DNA from: Lepas anatifera
Taxonomy: Eukaryota > Arthropoda > Thecostraca > Lepadidae
DNA: 64,000 nt
Reading direction: 5' to 3'
Assembly: GCA_034440635.1 (NCBI GenBank)
Contig: JAOTON010000767.1
Span: 372,001 to 436,000 of the forward strand
The notes under the pieces are model-generated. The model made no database searches. It was not told the DNA's origin and worked only from the letters and a program-made list of their open reading frames with translations. Below are positions 11,219 to 23,149 of the stretch, in pieces; within the stretch, counting starts at the first letter, position 1, and every line of letters begins with the position of its first letter. The position numbers were made by a program, and so were the translations under genes.

Positions 11219-14200
11219 TAACACAAATATGCATGTATATTGGTAAATGTGAATAAAGTGACGTCTCTGAATTCAATGCTCAGGATATCGTGGAGTTCAG
11301 AGTTGGCAATTTAAAATTACGGAATCATGCCTGATGTAAAACTGTGGGAAGCTCGATGAATGGCGGACATTACTTGACGTGAAATTATAATTCGAAAAAT
11401 ATTAATGAATAGTGCTTGCGTTTGAAAAAGTATTATCTCAGTCATCTAGAGATGATGAGGCTCGTTTATCTTTGCTATCAGACGATGTCGTTACTCCGTA
11501 ATGCTATTTTTTTAATTATTTTAGCCGTTGCCAAAAAGAAGAAGAGCTTTGGAAGGTACAGTCTCAGTCCCAGATTTTTGTCAGTTTGCCATGGCAAGAG
11601 GCTAACAATTTTGTATTTCACTTAGCTTTGAAGCGCGATAAAGTAATCGGATCGGAAACCGTGTTTCCTGCAATTTTGCATTAAATCCAGAACCACGAAA
11701 CGCGACGCTTCATTTTACACTACTGAAGTGCTGAGGGATAATGCCCGTCGCGCGGCGCCGCTGGTGCATCGTTAACAAGGCCGCGGTTTCCGTCTCCAGA
11801 CTGAGGAGACGGAACCGGTCTCCGACGGTAAGCCATGTTACCACGCAAACGTCGGACTCAGACAGAGTCGACTAAGCCCTAATACGGCCGTGCCCAGCTA
11901 CTCAATTACTAGTTCTTTACAAATAGCAAATGCCTGCTTATTGCATTCCAAACAAGATGAAAGTTTTTCATCAAGGTTTGATTGTCGCGAAAATCGGTGA
12001 TTTTCATTTTTGTGTCGTCCGATGGAATGTGTTGTTTAATTGGGTTGAGTGGCTTTGTGATGATTTGCTCCTGGAAGCCTTTGGAATCGGATGGAGTTTG
12101 GACTTTGATGAGTCTGCGATTGGTCAGATCCTTTATTTTTGTCGGAAGAATCACCTTCGTTATTGAGTTGTTTATTGCGGCTTTGCCTCCAAGTGATAAA
12201 TAGCCGCCTACAGATGAAGTCACATGATGACTATTGAAATCTGGTTTTGGTTTCTGTACGAGCCCACCAACAAGTGCCTGAACGGAAATGGCATTGCGCT
12301 TTTTGCGGTAGTTGCTCTTGTTTCCATACTGATTGGTAGGCATTAGAACTGGACTATTTTAGCGAAAGATCTCTCGGTAGATGGCCCCTACCGGCACCAT
12401 CTCCGCCTTGCAGTGTACTGAATGCGGCAATTTGGCGTGAAAAGCCATACCCAGATTTCAGTGATTTTGACATCCTAAATCTTGAATTTTGAGAACAGCA
12501 CAAGTTGAAATCAAGACTAAAAATGTCCGTTTGTTTTTATCCTATTTTTGGCCTTATAATGAACAGAACTTGAGCGACAGAAGTAGGACCAAAACAGAAA
12601 AAACAGCGGAAAAAGAACCTGACGATCTAGCCTGGAGACAATATGTGAACATGTTACCTTCACCTGCAACGCTCTGTCTAAAAACTGGGTTTGCGCTGGG
12701 GTGCTGAGTGTAAATTTCATATTGAAAAATATAGTCGGCGAGTGGAAAATCCCAAAATAGATTATTGTGAAAGTTAGGTGAAAATCTTATTTAAATCTTC
12801 ATTTAAAGTTAGGAAAAACCTTAAGCCTCTGAATTTCCTTACTCCCATACCTTTAATGCGTTCATATGCACCAAAATTTTTGAACTGTACCGAAAAGACA
12901 TTGAAAACAGAGAGGAAGAATGTGTAAAAATAACACAAGTGAGTGGAAAGTTCAGCTTGCCCGGGTGTCGCTCTGCATCCAGCACCCTGAGAGTTGGAAC
13001 ACTGGTAAAGCTGCATATGATATAAATAGCCCTTTCGTGATTGTTCAAGGCAATACAAATACATCCCACACTGTTACAATAAATGCCCAGAAGAGTGTTT
13101 TTCTTGTGAAAAGCATTATTCTGAAAAATATCTTCTTCAGAATACCGTTGGAGAATCCTGTAGGATGTGAAGCGGATATCTGACGGATGGCACGTCCAAA
13201 AGGCGATCACAGTGAGCTGATTCAACCGTACGATACGATGAAAAGAAAAAGAAACCGTCGGCATCTCACAAAAGCTTAGCCCTTTCTAATAATGGTAATA
13301 ATAGATCCCATTTCCTCTCTTGTAACCAAAGCCCCGGGCTTTCATCTTAACACGCCCGAGATGAGCTTCACCGCTTCATCTAGAATGTATAGCCGGGCCC
13401 AAAATAAACGGGGAGACTACCGACCGCATCAATTCGCTCTATCATTGGAAAAACACGGATTAGAAACCCCAAATCCCGCTCGTATTTGTGCTAGCTAGAA
13501 CCAAGGCGCTCATGGGATAAATGAAACTGATCTGGGTTCACCGAGCTCCGTCTTGGCAAGGTATTGCCGCGGGTGGCCTATCGTGGCAGCCCATACAACC
13601 GTCATACGCGGTTGCTGAAAGTCAGCTACTTAGTGCCGAATTTGAACGTCCTGAAAAATCGTGGGTCAGGGCAAGGTATGATATCTAGTTTTGAATATTT
13701 TACGCAAAATAAATGTTTGGGAGTACATGAGTCAATAACGCAGAAGACATTCTTTGGGGAATAATTTTTTCGACATTTTTTTATCATGTCACTCGGAGTT
13801 CTGGCAGGAACAGGGAAGGTTTTACAAATAATTTCGACATCTTGGACTTAACCTAAACTTATCTGAAATTGTGCGCCGTTATTTGGGTTAAGACTATGGA
13901 GGGAAATAGTGATGTCTGACTAGGATATAAAGAGCCCAATATTGAATATCTATTCAACAGTCTATACATTAAAATGTTTCCATGGGGAATCCTCACGGAT
14001 CATGAAATTTGCACCTCTATTAATTTCATGTAGTGTCTCTAACACCAGCCAAAATGTTCCCATCTCTTTAATGATAATTTATTTAAAGAAAAAAGAAGTA
14101 TTTGGGGTAAAATTGATTTTCTACTCAATCACCGTCAAATTTTTGCGTGGTTCAAAGGTGAATTTTGATATGCTTTCCAACCCCAGGGCCCCTACCTGCC

Positions 14201-15950
14201 CAGTTTATTCGCTCTAGCTAAGCCGTACTTGGCAACAGCTGTCAAAAGGTTTGGAAGTATTTATACCTAGATGTTTTTATGTAGGACCGTGGAAAGGGAT
14301 TCACCTCAGTCGATCTTAATGTTTATGGACGTTTCTGTATTGCATTGGCTTGGATTGGACATCAAATCTGTGGTCAGCTGTTATAATAAATATATTTATA
14401 CGCACAAATTGGCACAATAGCTAGGCTTGCATTCTGTCCTTCGTTGGCACCACGTGGGCTCTACTACCTACGTACGCTTGAATTGGTAAAGCCTAGTCAG
14501 TTAGTATGTTTTACTGCTTTAATAGGGAGATTCTGGACTTGCAGTTCATTCTCTCTTTTGAAGAAGCCAGGAACCTTAGGAAAAAGTCTTAGAAAATTAA
14601 TTTTGTTGTTATTTTATTATTATATATTCACTTTTTCTTAGAATTGACATGTGCACTGCCCTTTGCACCCTTCAACTTGTTGAAAGTACTGGAGCAATTA
14701 CTTATCTGGGGAACTGTCTTGGTATCCCAGCTTTGGCTCTGTTCATTTCCTTACTATGTAGGTATGCTGTTTAGTTACTCATCACGAACGCGTCCCCCCT
14801 ACTCGTGAGTCAGGGGGACGTCCCCCTACCCGTGAGTGGGCGTCCCACAAAAGTTTGGACTTTGATATTTTGTCTGCATTTTCTCTCCGTTACCTGCGTG
14901 AATCTACGTGCATGTGTGGGTGAAATGCCCCGTCGCTAGTGTTTAATGTGCAATCAAAGGTCTCAGAATTCGGCTCCCCGTCATCGTCCCTCCGGGGCCG
15001 TCGCCGCAGTAAACATTCCGTGGCAACACCGCTGGTCGTAACTGCCCTCTTCTTGCTAGTTAACAGTCATGGCTGCTTTCCGTTCACCGAGGCTAATGTG
15101 AGGGAGGAATACATATAGTCCATTGCTTTCGATCGCCCGTCGACCATCACCGTCCGACTCCTGTACTCTGATGTCCTGCCCGCGAGTCTCGTCAGTCGCC
15201 GGGGTCTCGGGTCCGTCCGTACCCGCCATACGTCTCGCGGCGGCCCGTACATCACCTGCACGCCTCTGCCGCTGAAAGCTGATATGACCGCGCACCAATG
15301 AGAGGTCTGACAGCAGCTGTCGGCAGCGGCCGTCGGCCAGCGGTGAACACAGCCATGCCTCATCCTGCTGCCACTCTCCTGTCCTCTGCCATGTTGCACA
15401 ATGAGAGGGAGCGCGGGGCGTCCCGTGCACCGTTCGCCGGCTGCTGCCGTCGATGCGGTGGGTGGGCTCCGGTCAGTGTCGTGTGGCGCGCCATTCCTGC
15501 CAAGGCCAGACTGGCTTCAGTCTGTGTTCGTTTTTTTTTTTTTGGGGGGGGTATGTTTTGTGTGGCTATCATTGCAGTCGTCCTGCTGGACACGGAAGAA
15601 TCCAAGGGAGGAACGGGGCGTTGTCCTGCCCCCCCCCCCACCCTCCCCGCTTGGATCTCAGTGAACGCCGGGCGCCGCAGAAGTTCTGTGAAGCTGAACT
15701 GAACATAATTGTGTGGTACAGGCCTCTTCAAATCGGCTTTAGCAGGCGACCCTGGCAATGGCTTCCTAGTTTCTTGCGTATTTCATTGCGTATCGCTCGT
15801 CCCCTGCCACACGCCGACCCCCGTTCGAATGTTAGGCCACCCTTTTTCAGATCCCAACCTCCACGTCCATCCCTAAAAAACGCCAAATGCGTCGGAATGG
15901 AGCCCCTCGGAGTACGTAAAAGCGCTCCCCAGGTGATGTAGGCTAGAGGC
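11219..15950. other. Intronic sequence, no gene recognised
   Basis: Mostly AT-rich. A GC-rich patch spans about 14970-15480. Homopolymer runs of T then G (15529-15549) and C (15630-15640) interrupt it. Frames of 130-160 codons near 15.3-15.9 kb on both strands overlap each other and have no domain signature. A TATAAATAG word lies near 13021. Confidence 0.4.
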
Positions 15951-15992
15951 TTCGGCCCCATCCCCCTTACTGAAGTCCTAGACCCGTCACTG
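15951..15992 (+). mobile_element. Right-end fragment of MITE family A
   Basis: ctgaagtcctagacccgtcactg matches the family A right end (aatgaagtcttggagccgtt at 33.6 kb). The left end was not found, so this is a truncated copy. Confidence 0.45.
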
Positions 15993-16993
15993 GCATGAAA
16001 TGGGCCACACTTTATATTTTTGGTGGTTGCAAAATTGTGTCGGATTCGACACAAACTCTCACTGGTGCAGTGTTGGATCTGACGGGAACTTCGGTTCTTG
16101 GTTAGTCTCTACGCCCCGACGCGTCAAACTCGCAAATCCTGTTCTGCCGCTCTGTTGCGTGCGCAACTTTGACGTTTCCAGGCCTCTTGCATATCGGTCA
16201 AGTGTGCGGCGCCGGTTTTCGCTGAGACCCGTTTGTATGTCAGGGTCACACGCACTTGGAACGATGTCCCGACCTATCGCACAAGTCCTTCCAGCGGAGG
16301 CTCTGAGCCCCCAGCGCGCGGCTGTACTGGAGATGAGCTGTCGATTCGTACCACCGTGCTGGAAAATGCTCGAAGGGGACCGTAGTGGCTGGGTTTGGCT
16401 GTAAGCGCGGTGGTGGTGGTTAAGTGTTGCATATAAATTGTTGTTAACACGAACTGCCGTATGCTAATCCCTGAAGGATTATATGACTTATTAGGCTCCT
16501 AAGACCGGTGAATTAAGTGTTGCATGGCATGGATGGTATGCGTACGTGTGTTTACATGCATACATACATCGTGTATTGGATCTTTCCACAGGTGTCGGTT
16601 TTTATAGGGAATATGACACCTTGGTGCAGTTCCTGACTGTAGTGGTTTTGGAGGTGCTTTTTACTGCAAACAAATTCAAATAACAATTTCTGCTGAAAAG
16701 GCAGAAATCAAAAAGTGCATGTTCATATTTTATATGGCTAATTTTCCTTTGCTTTGCTAGAGGTAAAAAGTCTTTATCTGGGTCTGGTTTTGACCAGGCA
16801 ACGCTTGTTGCCGACTTGAGCCTCTCAATTTGCACCACAAATGAATACAAATATAAATAGGTGTTTGTAGTTTAAAGAGGCTATTTTTGAGGACTCAAAG
16901 TAAAACTTCTCGATTTCTGTTATTTTTATCGATAAATTCACGAATATGTCACGTTTAAAACTTATCATTTTCGGATAAGTTTTAAGCGTGTTT

Positions 16994-17166
16994 TAAACAA
17001 AGCGGGGCTCAAGCCCCCCCAATGTCCGCGTGCCTATAGTTATCGCATAGCCGGAGGCTTCTCCGAGGCGATGGTAGTGGAGGTAGCGTGGCTGGAGATG
17101 GTAGTGGAGGTGGGGAGCCCACTAGCTCCCCTCCACCCCCACCCCAATGAAGTCCTGGATCCGTCA
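16994..17166 (+). mobile_element. MITE family A member, left tip lost
   Basis: Shares agcggggctcaagccccccc, gtccgcgtgcctatag and aatgaagtcctggatccgtc with the elements at 6658 and 33470, in the same orientation as the latter. It also contains an internal duplication around gatggtagtggaggt. No coding capacity. Confidence 0.65.
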
Positions 17167-18296
17167 TACACAGATATACACCTTTGTGGTTGCCAGTACA
17201 CAAGTCACGTTTAGCACGCAGGTTTCGAATAGGTTCAAGTAAGAAAAATGTCCGCGCAGTGGGGGTTGAGCATGACGTCACGTTCCCACGTTGAAATCAT
17301 ACCACTTGACCGTCCGGGGAGGGCGGGGCTAATAGGGGTGAATTTGTACCCTTTTTCTCCCTGAACGGTAAATTCTGGGACGAATGAAATCTCGATCGAG
17401 CGATTTTCGTCATGCTTTATCGCATGATTATCTCAGTTCTAATTTCATTATGAAGGTGTCACATTCCTTCGAAAAGCTTATGGTCATGGCAGGAGAATAT
17501 CACTCATAACATTTGCATACGCGTTCAGGCATTTCCTTCACTAACTCACACAGTTGGTGCCTTACAACAAGTCTGCACCCCTGTTGTTCAACTTCGGGCT
17601 CTCGCTCGTGCATTCCTGCAACTGGGTACATTCTACATGTCCTAAGCCATGCTGGACTCGCCCGTGGATTTCAAAGTCTGTTTTGCTCTCACAGAAAGGT
17701 GAATTGAGTGGCTATCTTGCTCTGGTGCATTTTGTATAAAGACAAAGCTGCTGTCTGTCAATGCGTTACAGAGCAATGCTAAGCTTGTGTGTTGGGGGGG
17801 GATGCGCGGCTTCTGCGCCAGGGGTATTTTCATTAGCCGGAATCACGGAACGGTGCATTTTTCATGTAAAGGACGGGTTCTGAGGTAACGAAATATGAAG
17901 CCTGGGATTTTAGTATGATCTGCTTAACAGTCAGCTGAATTCAAATCCACTGATGTTGTTATAATGGCTTTAAGCCACCTGCACAGCATCCAGGGAAACC
18001 AAGGACAACCAGTGGGGAGGGGATTTTTTTAACTCTACCAATTACACGGGGCTAGAAAAGTGACGCATAGTCGGCACATTCTGTACAGATTGGGACAATA
18101 TGCACCCATTACACAGACTCAAAACATCGGGAGGCACGGACGTACGGCATAACCAAGCTGAGTACATGAGGACCGACAGTAGGCCCTGATAAAGCTCCAC
18201 AGTCCGTGGTGGCGACCTTACGATCATTCTCGGTGCTTTAGACGCACTGCTTGGTTATGTATTGTGCTTGATGGTGGAAGGGAGGGGTGTCTTATT
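17167..18296. other. Intronic sequence, no gene recognised
   Basis: Mixed composition, short frames only, no transposon ends or arrays found. Confidence 0.45.
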
Positions 18297-18679
18297 CAGT
18301 GGCGGATCTAGCCGGTCGGCTTGGGAGGGGCAAACCAAAGTCAAAAGTCAAAAAGCAAAAAAAAAACTCAACGCCGTGACAGCTGCGGTACAATATCACT
18401 TGCGGGTAGAATTTTGGGTATTTGAGGCGAATTAAAAAAAAACGTCTGGGGTGAAAAATATGGGCTCGAGATCTTTTTTCCAGTCCAAGGCCTAATATTT
18501 ACACTGAACTTAACTGGTTCTGTTTGGAGTTGAGTGTTGAAGCACCAAAATCTTGCTTATAAGCTAAAAAGGAGTCGGGGGAAAAAGGAGTTCGATCACT
18601 TTGGGGGGCAAAACTATAGTTTTGCCCCAACTTTTCCGTTGGGGGCAAATGCCTTTTTGCCCCCTTGGATCCGCCACTG
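18297..18679. mobile_element. hAT-like MITE, 383 bp
   Basis: Terminal inverted repeats cagtggcggatctagcc and ggatccgccactg bound a region with mirrored gggaggggcaaa and tttgcccc blocks. Flanking 8-mers gtcttatt (left) and gtctcatc (right) agree at six of eight bases, as expected for an aged hAT target duplication. No transposase. Confidence 0.75.
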
Positions 18680-19760
18680 GTCTCATCCTAACCGCCCTCC
18701 ATAGGGTTCGGGGGTACCTCCTATTTCTGAAGTAGCCCCACACTTCCATTCATCTAATTTGACATGAGACTGTGCAAGCAAGTATATTTATCGGAAGGTG
18801 TTTAGCGGATTCGTCGTTGTTTAAGAAAACATATTGAGACACTGTTGTCGGCATCGTTTTGCGTCTTCAAAGAAAGGAGGTCTCCGATGAGTGCTCATGT
18901 CTGGCCAGAGCTGGGAAGGGGAGCGTTATCGTACTCGCGGAAAATCGGGTAATGGTTGAAGGACGCTTCTCCTCAACTCCCCTCCTCAGCAACCCTCAGT
19001 AATGCTGATGCCGGCCTAGCTCAATATAAACGGGACGTTGTAATGAGAGAGCTGAGGTGGTTGTTCTCGGGAGGTGCGATAGTCCCGGCAGGGCGAGCCG
19101 ATACAGACACGCATGAAGCTAAACACTCCACTTGCAGTTTCCAGCCGATGTCCACCAGATTCAGCGTATGCTCCTTGAGATGCTGCCGTCTCTTTATCGC
19201 TTCTTGGCCTCTTTGTCCGTAGAGTCTGTGCCCTTCTCAGCCTATCCACATGAAAAGCCCAGAGGCTGTAAGAGAGTTATCTATTATATCATCATTTTGT
19301 AGTGCCGGGAGGCTGGTGATGAGCCTGTCCCGACTGTGCGCAGTGCTTGGTAGGGGGTCTTATCTCCTAAATACACGGCATTTGTATTACCGGACAAACA
19401 CATTTGCTGGAGAATGGACGGGCAATTTGTATATAAATAGACTGCTCATCAGGTGTGATTTTTCATCCCAACTACACCTTATAATGGTGCCGGTAAATTA
19501 CACTACGTGCAGCGCCTATGCTGACTCGGTAATGGCGTGCAGAGCCCGGGGTACCCTACAGCGCCCTATGGTGCAGATACAATATTTGTCGCTTCTCAAG
19601 TATTTTGATCTTTTAGGTATGTTTGTCTTAAAAGCCAGCTAATGCGTGTGAAAAGTGCACTACATCTTTGGATGCTTTACCACACAATCACTACGCCACG
19701 AAATAGGAAGCTAGTCTGCGGCGTAGCTCATGTTTAGCATGGCTTCTTAGGACTCAGCGT
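18680..19760. other. Intron immediately upstream of the SRF exon
   Basis: No exon candidate supported. A TATAAATAG box-like word sits at 19432, about 350 bp before the acceptor, and could be an internal promoter, but no first exon is evident. Confidence 0.35.
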
Positions 19761-19785
19761 CTAACGCGTCGCCTGTTCTTCGCAG
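19761..19785 (+). other. 3' splice acceptor and branch-point candidate of the SRF exon
   Basis: A CTAAC branch-point-like word at 19761 sits about 20 bases before a pyrimidine-rich run ending in TTCTTCGCAG. Splicing here restores the SRF reading frame exactly at the conserved AYELS, which makes the acceptor well supported. Confidence 0.8.
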
Positions 19786-20436
19786 GCGTACGAGCTGTCG
19801 ACGCTGACCGGTACACAAGTGATGCTGCTGGTGGCCTCCGAGACCGGGCACGTCTACACCTTCGCCACGCGCAAGCTGCAGCCGATGATCACCTCGGAGG
19901 CGGGCAAGGCGCTGATTCAGACGTGCCTGAACTCGCCGGACCCGTCGGCGTCGGCGCCGGGCACCGGCGACCAGCGCATGTCGGCCACCGGCTTCGAGGA
20001 GACCGAGCTCTGCTACAACATCAACGAAGACGAGCAGAAAGTAAGGCAGATGATGTACGGTGTGACGGGAGTGGGCGGCAGCGCTAGCGCTGGCGGCATG
20101 GCCTCCGGGCACCACCAGTCGCCGTACGGGGGTCAGTCGCCCTACCAGGCGGCCATGCCGCCGCACCACACGCACGGCTGGCACGTGCCGCCGCCTCACC
20201 CGCACGCGCCGCCCACGCCGCACCCGGTGTCGCAGCACCTGTCGCACGTGGCACAGCAGCAGCCGCTGGTGTCGCACGTGCCTCTGGGCCACGCGCCGCT
20301 GCCGCCGCACAGCCCCATGCCACCGCACAGTCCCATGCCGCCGCACAGCCCCATGCCGCCGCATAGTCCCATGTTGTCGCCCACGCCCAGTCAAATGTTG
20401 TCCAGTATGACGGGCATGCCGAGCGTGTGCCGGTAG
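19786..20436 (+). CDS. SRF: Serum response factor (SRF/blistered), internal exon with read-through terminal extension (partial gene)
   Basis: SRF is a nuclear MADS-box transcription factor that dimerises on CArG boxes, CC(A/T)6GG, and works with TCF or MRTF partners in muscle, cytoskeletal and (in insects) wing and tracheal programmes. The exon follows TTCTTCGCAG and opens in phase 0 with AYELSTLTGT, the middle of the MADS box. Residues 12-34 form the beta-sheet dimer core (LLVASETGHVYTFATRKLQP). Residues 36-52 are the SAM-like extension (SEAGKALIQTCLNSPD), and residues 62-75 hold the SRF signature GDQRMSATGFEETEL. A GTAAGG donor follows residue 85 (INEDEQK), so the spliced exon is 19786-20040. 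Without splicing the frame stays open for 131 more codons, rich in Pro, His, Ser and Met, including PPHSPM repeats, to TAG at 20434. The basic DNA-contacting half of the MADS box is missing and must be encoded upstream of the window. The family assignment is secure. Which 3' processing form dominates is not known. Confidence 0.95.
   Translation, partial: AYELSTLTGTQVMLLVASETGHVYTFATRKLQPMITSEAGKALIQTCLNSPDPSASAPGTGDQRMSATGFEETELCYNINEDEQKVRQMMYGVTGVGGSASAGGMASGHHQSPYGGQSPYQAAMPPHHTHGWHVPPPHPHAPPTPHPVSQHLSHVAQQQPLVSHVPLGHAPLPPHSPMPPHSPMPPHSPMPPHSPMLSPTPSQMLSSMTGMPSVCR
20041..20046 (+). other. Candidate 5' splice donor (GTAAGG) inside the open SRF frame
   Basis: GAGCAGAAA is followed by GTAAGG, a strong match to the donor consensus. 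It lies exactly at the end of the conserved SRF block, after a complete codon. If it is ignored, GTA AGG encodes Val-Arg and the frame runs on to 20433. The site therefore separates a spliced long-gene isoform from a composite terminal-exon isoform. Confidence 0.65.
20308..20379 (+). repeat. 18 bp coding minisatellite (PPHSPM repeats)
   Basis: Four near-identical 18 bp units encode Pro-Pro-His-Ser-Pro-Met in the SRF read-through frame. Differences are mainly at third codon positions (cacagt/cacagc/catagt), which suggests the protein sequence may be kept. Such low-complexity tracts often vary in copy number. They lie in the transactivation-like tail, not in the DNA-binding region. Confidence 0.85.
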
Positions 20437-22296
20437 TGAGCTTCAGGCGTCAGCGCCGCCCTCCTCCGTCCTCTGCCCGTCCACAAGCGCTGCCGCCGCC
20501 GGCACCGTTGGTGAGCTAGTGCTGCATGCTGATGCACCAGTTGAAGCTGTAGTGAGCGGTCTTGTAGCGACCACCGCCCGCCTGCCACCTGCATGTGAGC
20601 TGCCGTCTCTGCTGTGCTGTGTGTCCGTCAATCCGTCCGTGTGTCTGTTGCCTGCCTGCATGATGCATTGACTGTTGTGTTTTTTGCGCTGTGTGCTTTG
20701 TAATAGGTTGTGCTTGAGTCGGGTCAGGAGTCGCACTTTGCGAGTGTTCCTTCGACCTTGCCTTCCATCCAAGCCCGAGTGTCCAAGCGACGCGTCAGAC
20801 CAGAACATCATGGATCACGATCCTTCGTTTCTCGCGTACTCAGAGTTGCTGTTTGGATCGCAGATTAGGTACAGCGCTACTTTCCCCAAGGCATTAACAT
20901 CACGGGTGGGCCAACTACGATGCGGGTAAGCACAGGAGTCTAGCTGTGGATTGCCTCTTGTAGGATATGTTTGTATGAGGGTGTTCCTCATTCTGCGGGA
21001 TTGGAAGAGCTCGTGTAAGTGAGACACGAGAGTTTCGGGGTCGATTTGAAGTTGAATGGTTCCATCGACTCATAAGCTGTTGTATGGGTACTAAGTCAGT
21101 AACAGCTATGGTAGAACCACCATGGTGACGGTAGTGGAATAGGATTTGGCACGAGTGATTGCCGAAATTGGGCGCGTGCCGCCCATTGGCCTACTGCGAA
21201 TGTTGCCCAGACCGGTGAGCGTGTCTTCGCCGTAAGGAAGGATGTCGCTCCGCCCTCGGTGGCCCTGAAGAAATGCCACCAATCACCTTTTTATGGTCTC
21301 CACCTGTGGTCAATGTTTGTCAGCACGAATTCAGTCTAGCAGCATAGTAGCTAGTCAACGTCAATGAAGTCTATCGGTTGCAGTTTATACAAAATTGCGT
21401 AGCTAGCTCAACTTTTTATATCCTGTCGGCTTGTTGACAGTGAACACACTGCAGTGTCGGATCCATCTGCTCTGATATTTTAAGAACCAAGCACGAGTAG
21501 CCCACTCTTTTCGTCTGCCTTCGTCCTGAGGCAACGTAATCGCCGTCCATCAGACTTGCGCAACTGGAAATGGGAGCGCAGCGTCGGTGTCGCCGGCCAC
21601 TGCGTCCAGTTCCAGTCATGAGTCAGCCCCCACTTGCGTGTTCCAGAACGCCGTCCTTGGCGGCTGGCTCTCCGCCCTGAACTCCCTCGGACCAGAAGCC
21701 GCCATGTGCTCGTTTTGGTCGTTTCTTGAGGTCTACCGTAGAAAGGCGAACATTGGTAAAACACACAGTGAATGTATGCGCTATGAACTATCAGGCTAGC
21801 TCGCAAATTTCGGGTGGGTAATGGCGCCCCCTTTTCAGAAGCTTCCAAAGTTCTAGTAATGTTGCCGGTCTGCAAGTCACAAACGTCTCTTCGCGTGTTT
21901 TTTGGCTAGAAGCCCAGCCATTTCTGCGGCCTGCCATTGGCCATTGCCGCAGCGTCGCCGTGCGTCGCGGGCGGCGGGACGGGGACGGTCGGCGCCGTCC
22001 ACGCGTGGCGCGGCGACGCGTCGCACGCCCACACCAGCTCGCCCCTAATTGGCCGTGTAATCAATGATGGATAGTGGGCGATGGCCAGCTGGCGGGGGCG
22101 GTCGGCGGCAGGTCACCGGCCTGGACGGCGCCGGCCCGCCCTCTGCCGCTCCAGGTCAGGTCACTTCACACGGACACCCGGCTGTTCAAACTCGGCTGGA
22201 AGTTAAGTGCGATCTTCTGACCGTTTTTCTGGTTGGCTGATGTGAGTGGAGTTGTTGGGTCATCAGACACGTTGTCGTTTGCCTCGGTTAAATAAA
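20437..22296 (+). other. Possible 3' UTR of the read-through SRF isoform, ending near AATAAA at 22291
   Basis: TAG TGA directly follows the last VCR codons. The first canonical AATAAA I find downstream is at 22291-22296, giving a UTR of about 1.85 kb if used. The first 270 bases contain GT-rich runs (about 20605-20650). No other coding exon is visible. The same interval is intron for transcripts spliced at 20041. The 3' end is inferred only. Confidence 0.35.
21900..22200. promoter_or_regulatory. GC-rich island with Hox/Exd-like words
   Basis: GC- and CpG-rich, with embedded ctaattgg, gtaatcaatgatggat and an E-box-like ccagctgg. Homeodomain and PBC-Hox composites have this form. An enhancer role is inference only. 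Confidence 0.3.
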
Positions 22297-22689
22297 ATGT
22301 GACCGTTGTTACGGATTTCTGCCATAATCCGGGATTCATATAAAAATGTCATTCCAAGCCTACCGGAATGTATGACGCCAATCGGACATAAAGCAGGCGT
22401 TTCGTCATTTCGTTCTACCGCTCGACTCTCAAGACTTGAGCTGTTTGGTATACGAATAACCCCGATCTCTTTTTTGAAGCATGGTGGTTGCCATGATCGG
22501 AAACAGTAACCATTTCCCGTAATTTGGCTTCAGCAATGCAAGACTCCACCTCCTGAACAGCCTGCTGCCTCGTCTCGTGCGGCGCCAGAGTGCCACCATA
22601 CATCAGGCAACCGCCAAATTTCACACCTACCAAAATCTACGAAAAGTCCAAATCGCCTCGTTTTAGCCAGCGCACCCGGTCAGAAACAC

Positions 22690-22925
22690 CTTTAAACGTT
22701 GTCGGTTATAAGCGGTCACCGCGCCACCAGCGCGTCCGTGATGGATGCGTCGTCTCTGCACTCATCCATTAGCCGGTGCGTAATTTCCAGGGCGTGCCGA
22801 CGCGCTGCTGCTCGTCTCCGGCGCGCCGCGCTCGCCGCAGTCGCCGCCGCGCCGCAAATTACATTGTAATGAAGTGGGCCGCCGCCGCCGCTTGTTGGCT
22901 CTAGAGCGCGCGACACGTCTTGTCT
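22690..22925. promoter_or_regulatory. GC-rich island
   Basis: CpG-rich run with ttagccggtgcgtaatttcc and caaattacattgtaatg words, the latter containing a TAAT-type inverted pair. No open frame resembles a known protein. Confidence 0.25.
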
Positions 22926-23149
22926 GTGTATTCGAGCAATAGAGAGCGCGAGCTTGATTGTAACATAGTAGGACAGTCTTAAGATTTTTTCATGGCGAAA
23001 ATAAATATCCCATAAAGAAAAAATCGCAAGGGATTATAATGTTAATTTGATGTTCTGGTAGGAGATTAGAAGGCTCACTCCCCAACTATAACATTTCTTC
23101 GAGACTTCTGTTCAGTTTCTGGTCTGAATTATTTGTTGTTCTTGCTTGC

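Noticed and set aside
19747..20394. 215-codon minus-strand frame opposite SRF
   Set aside because: Arg/His-rich antisense shadow of the GC-rich SRF exon.
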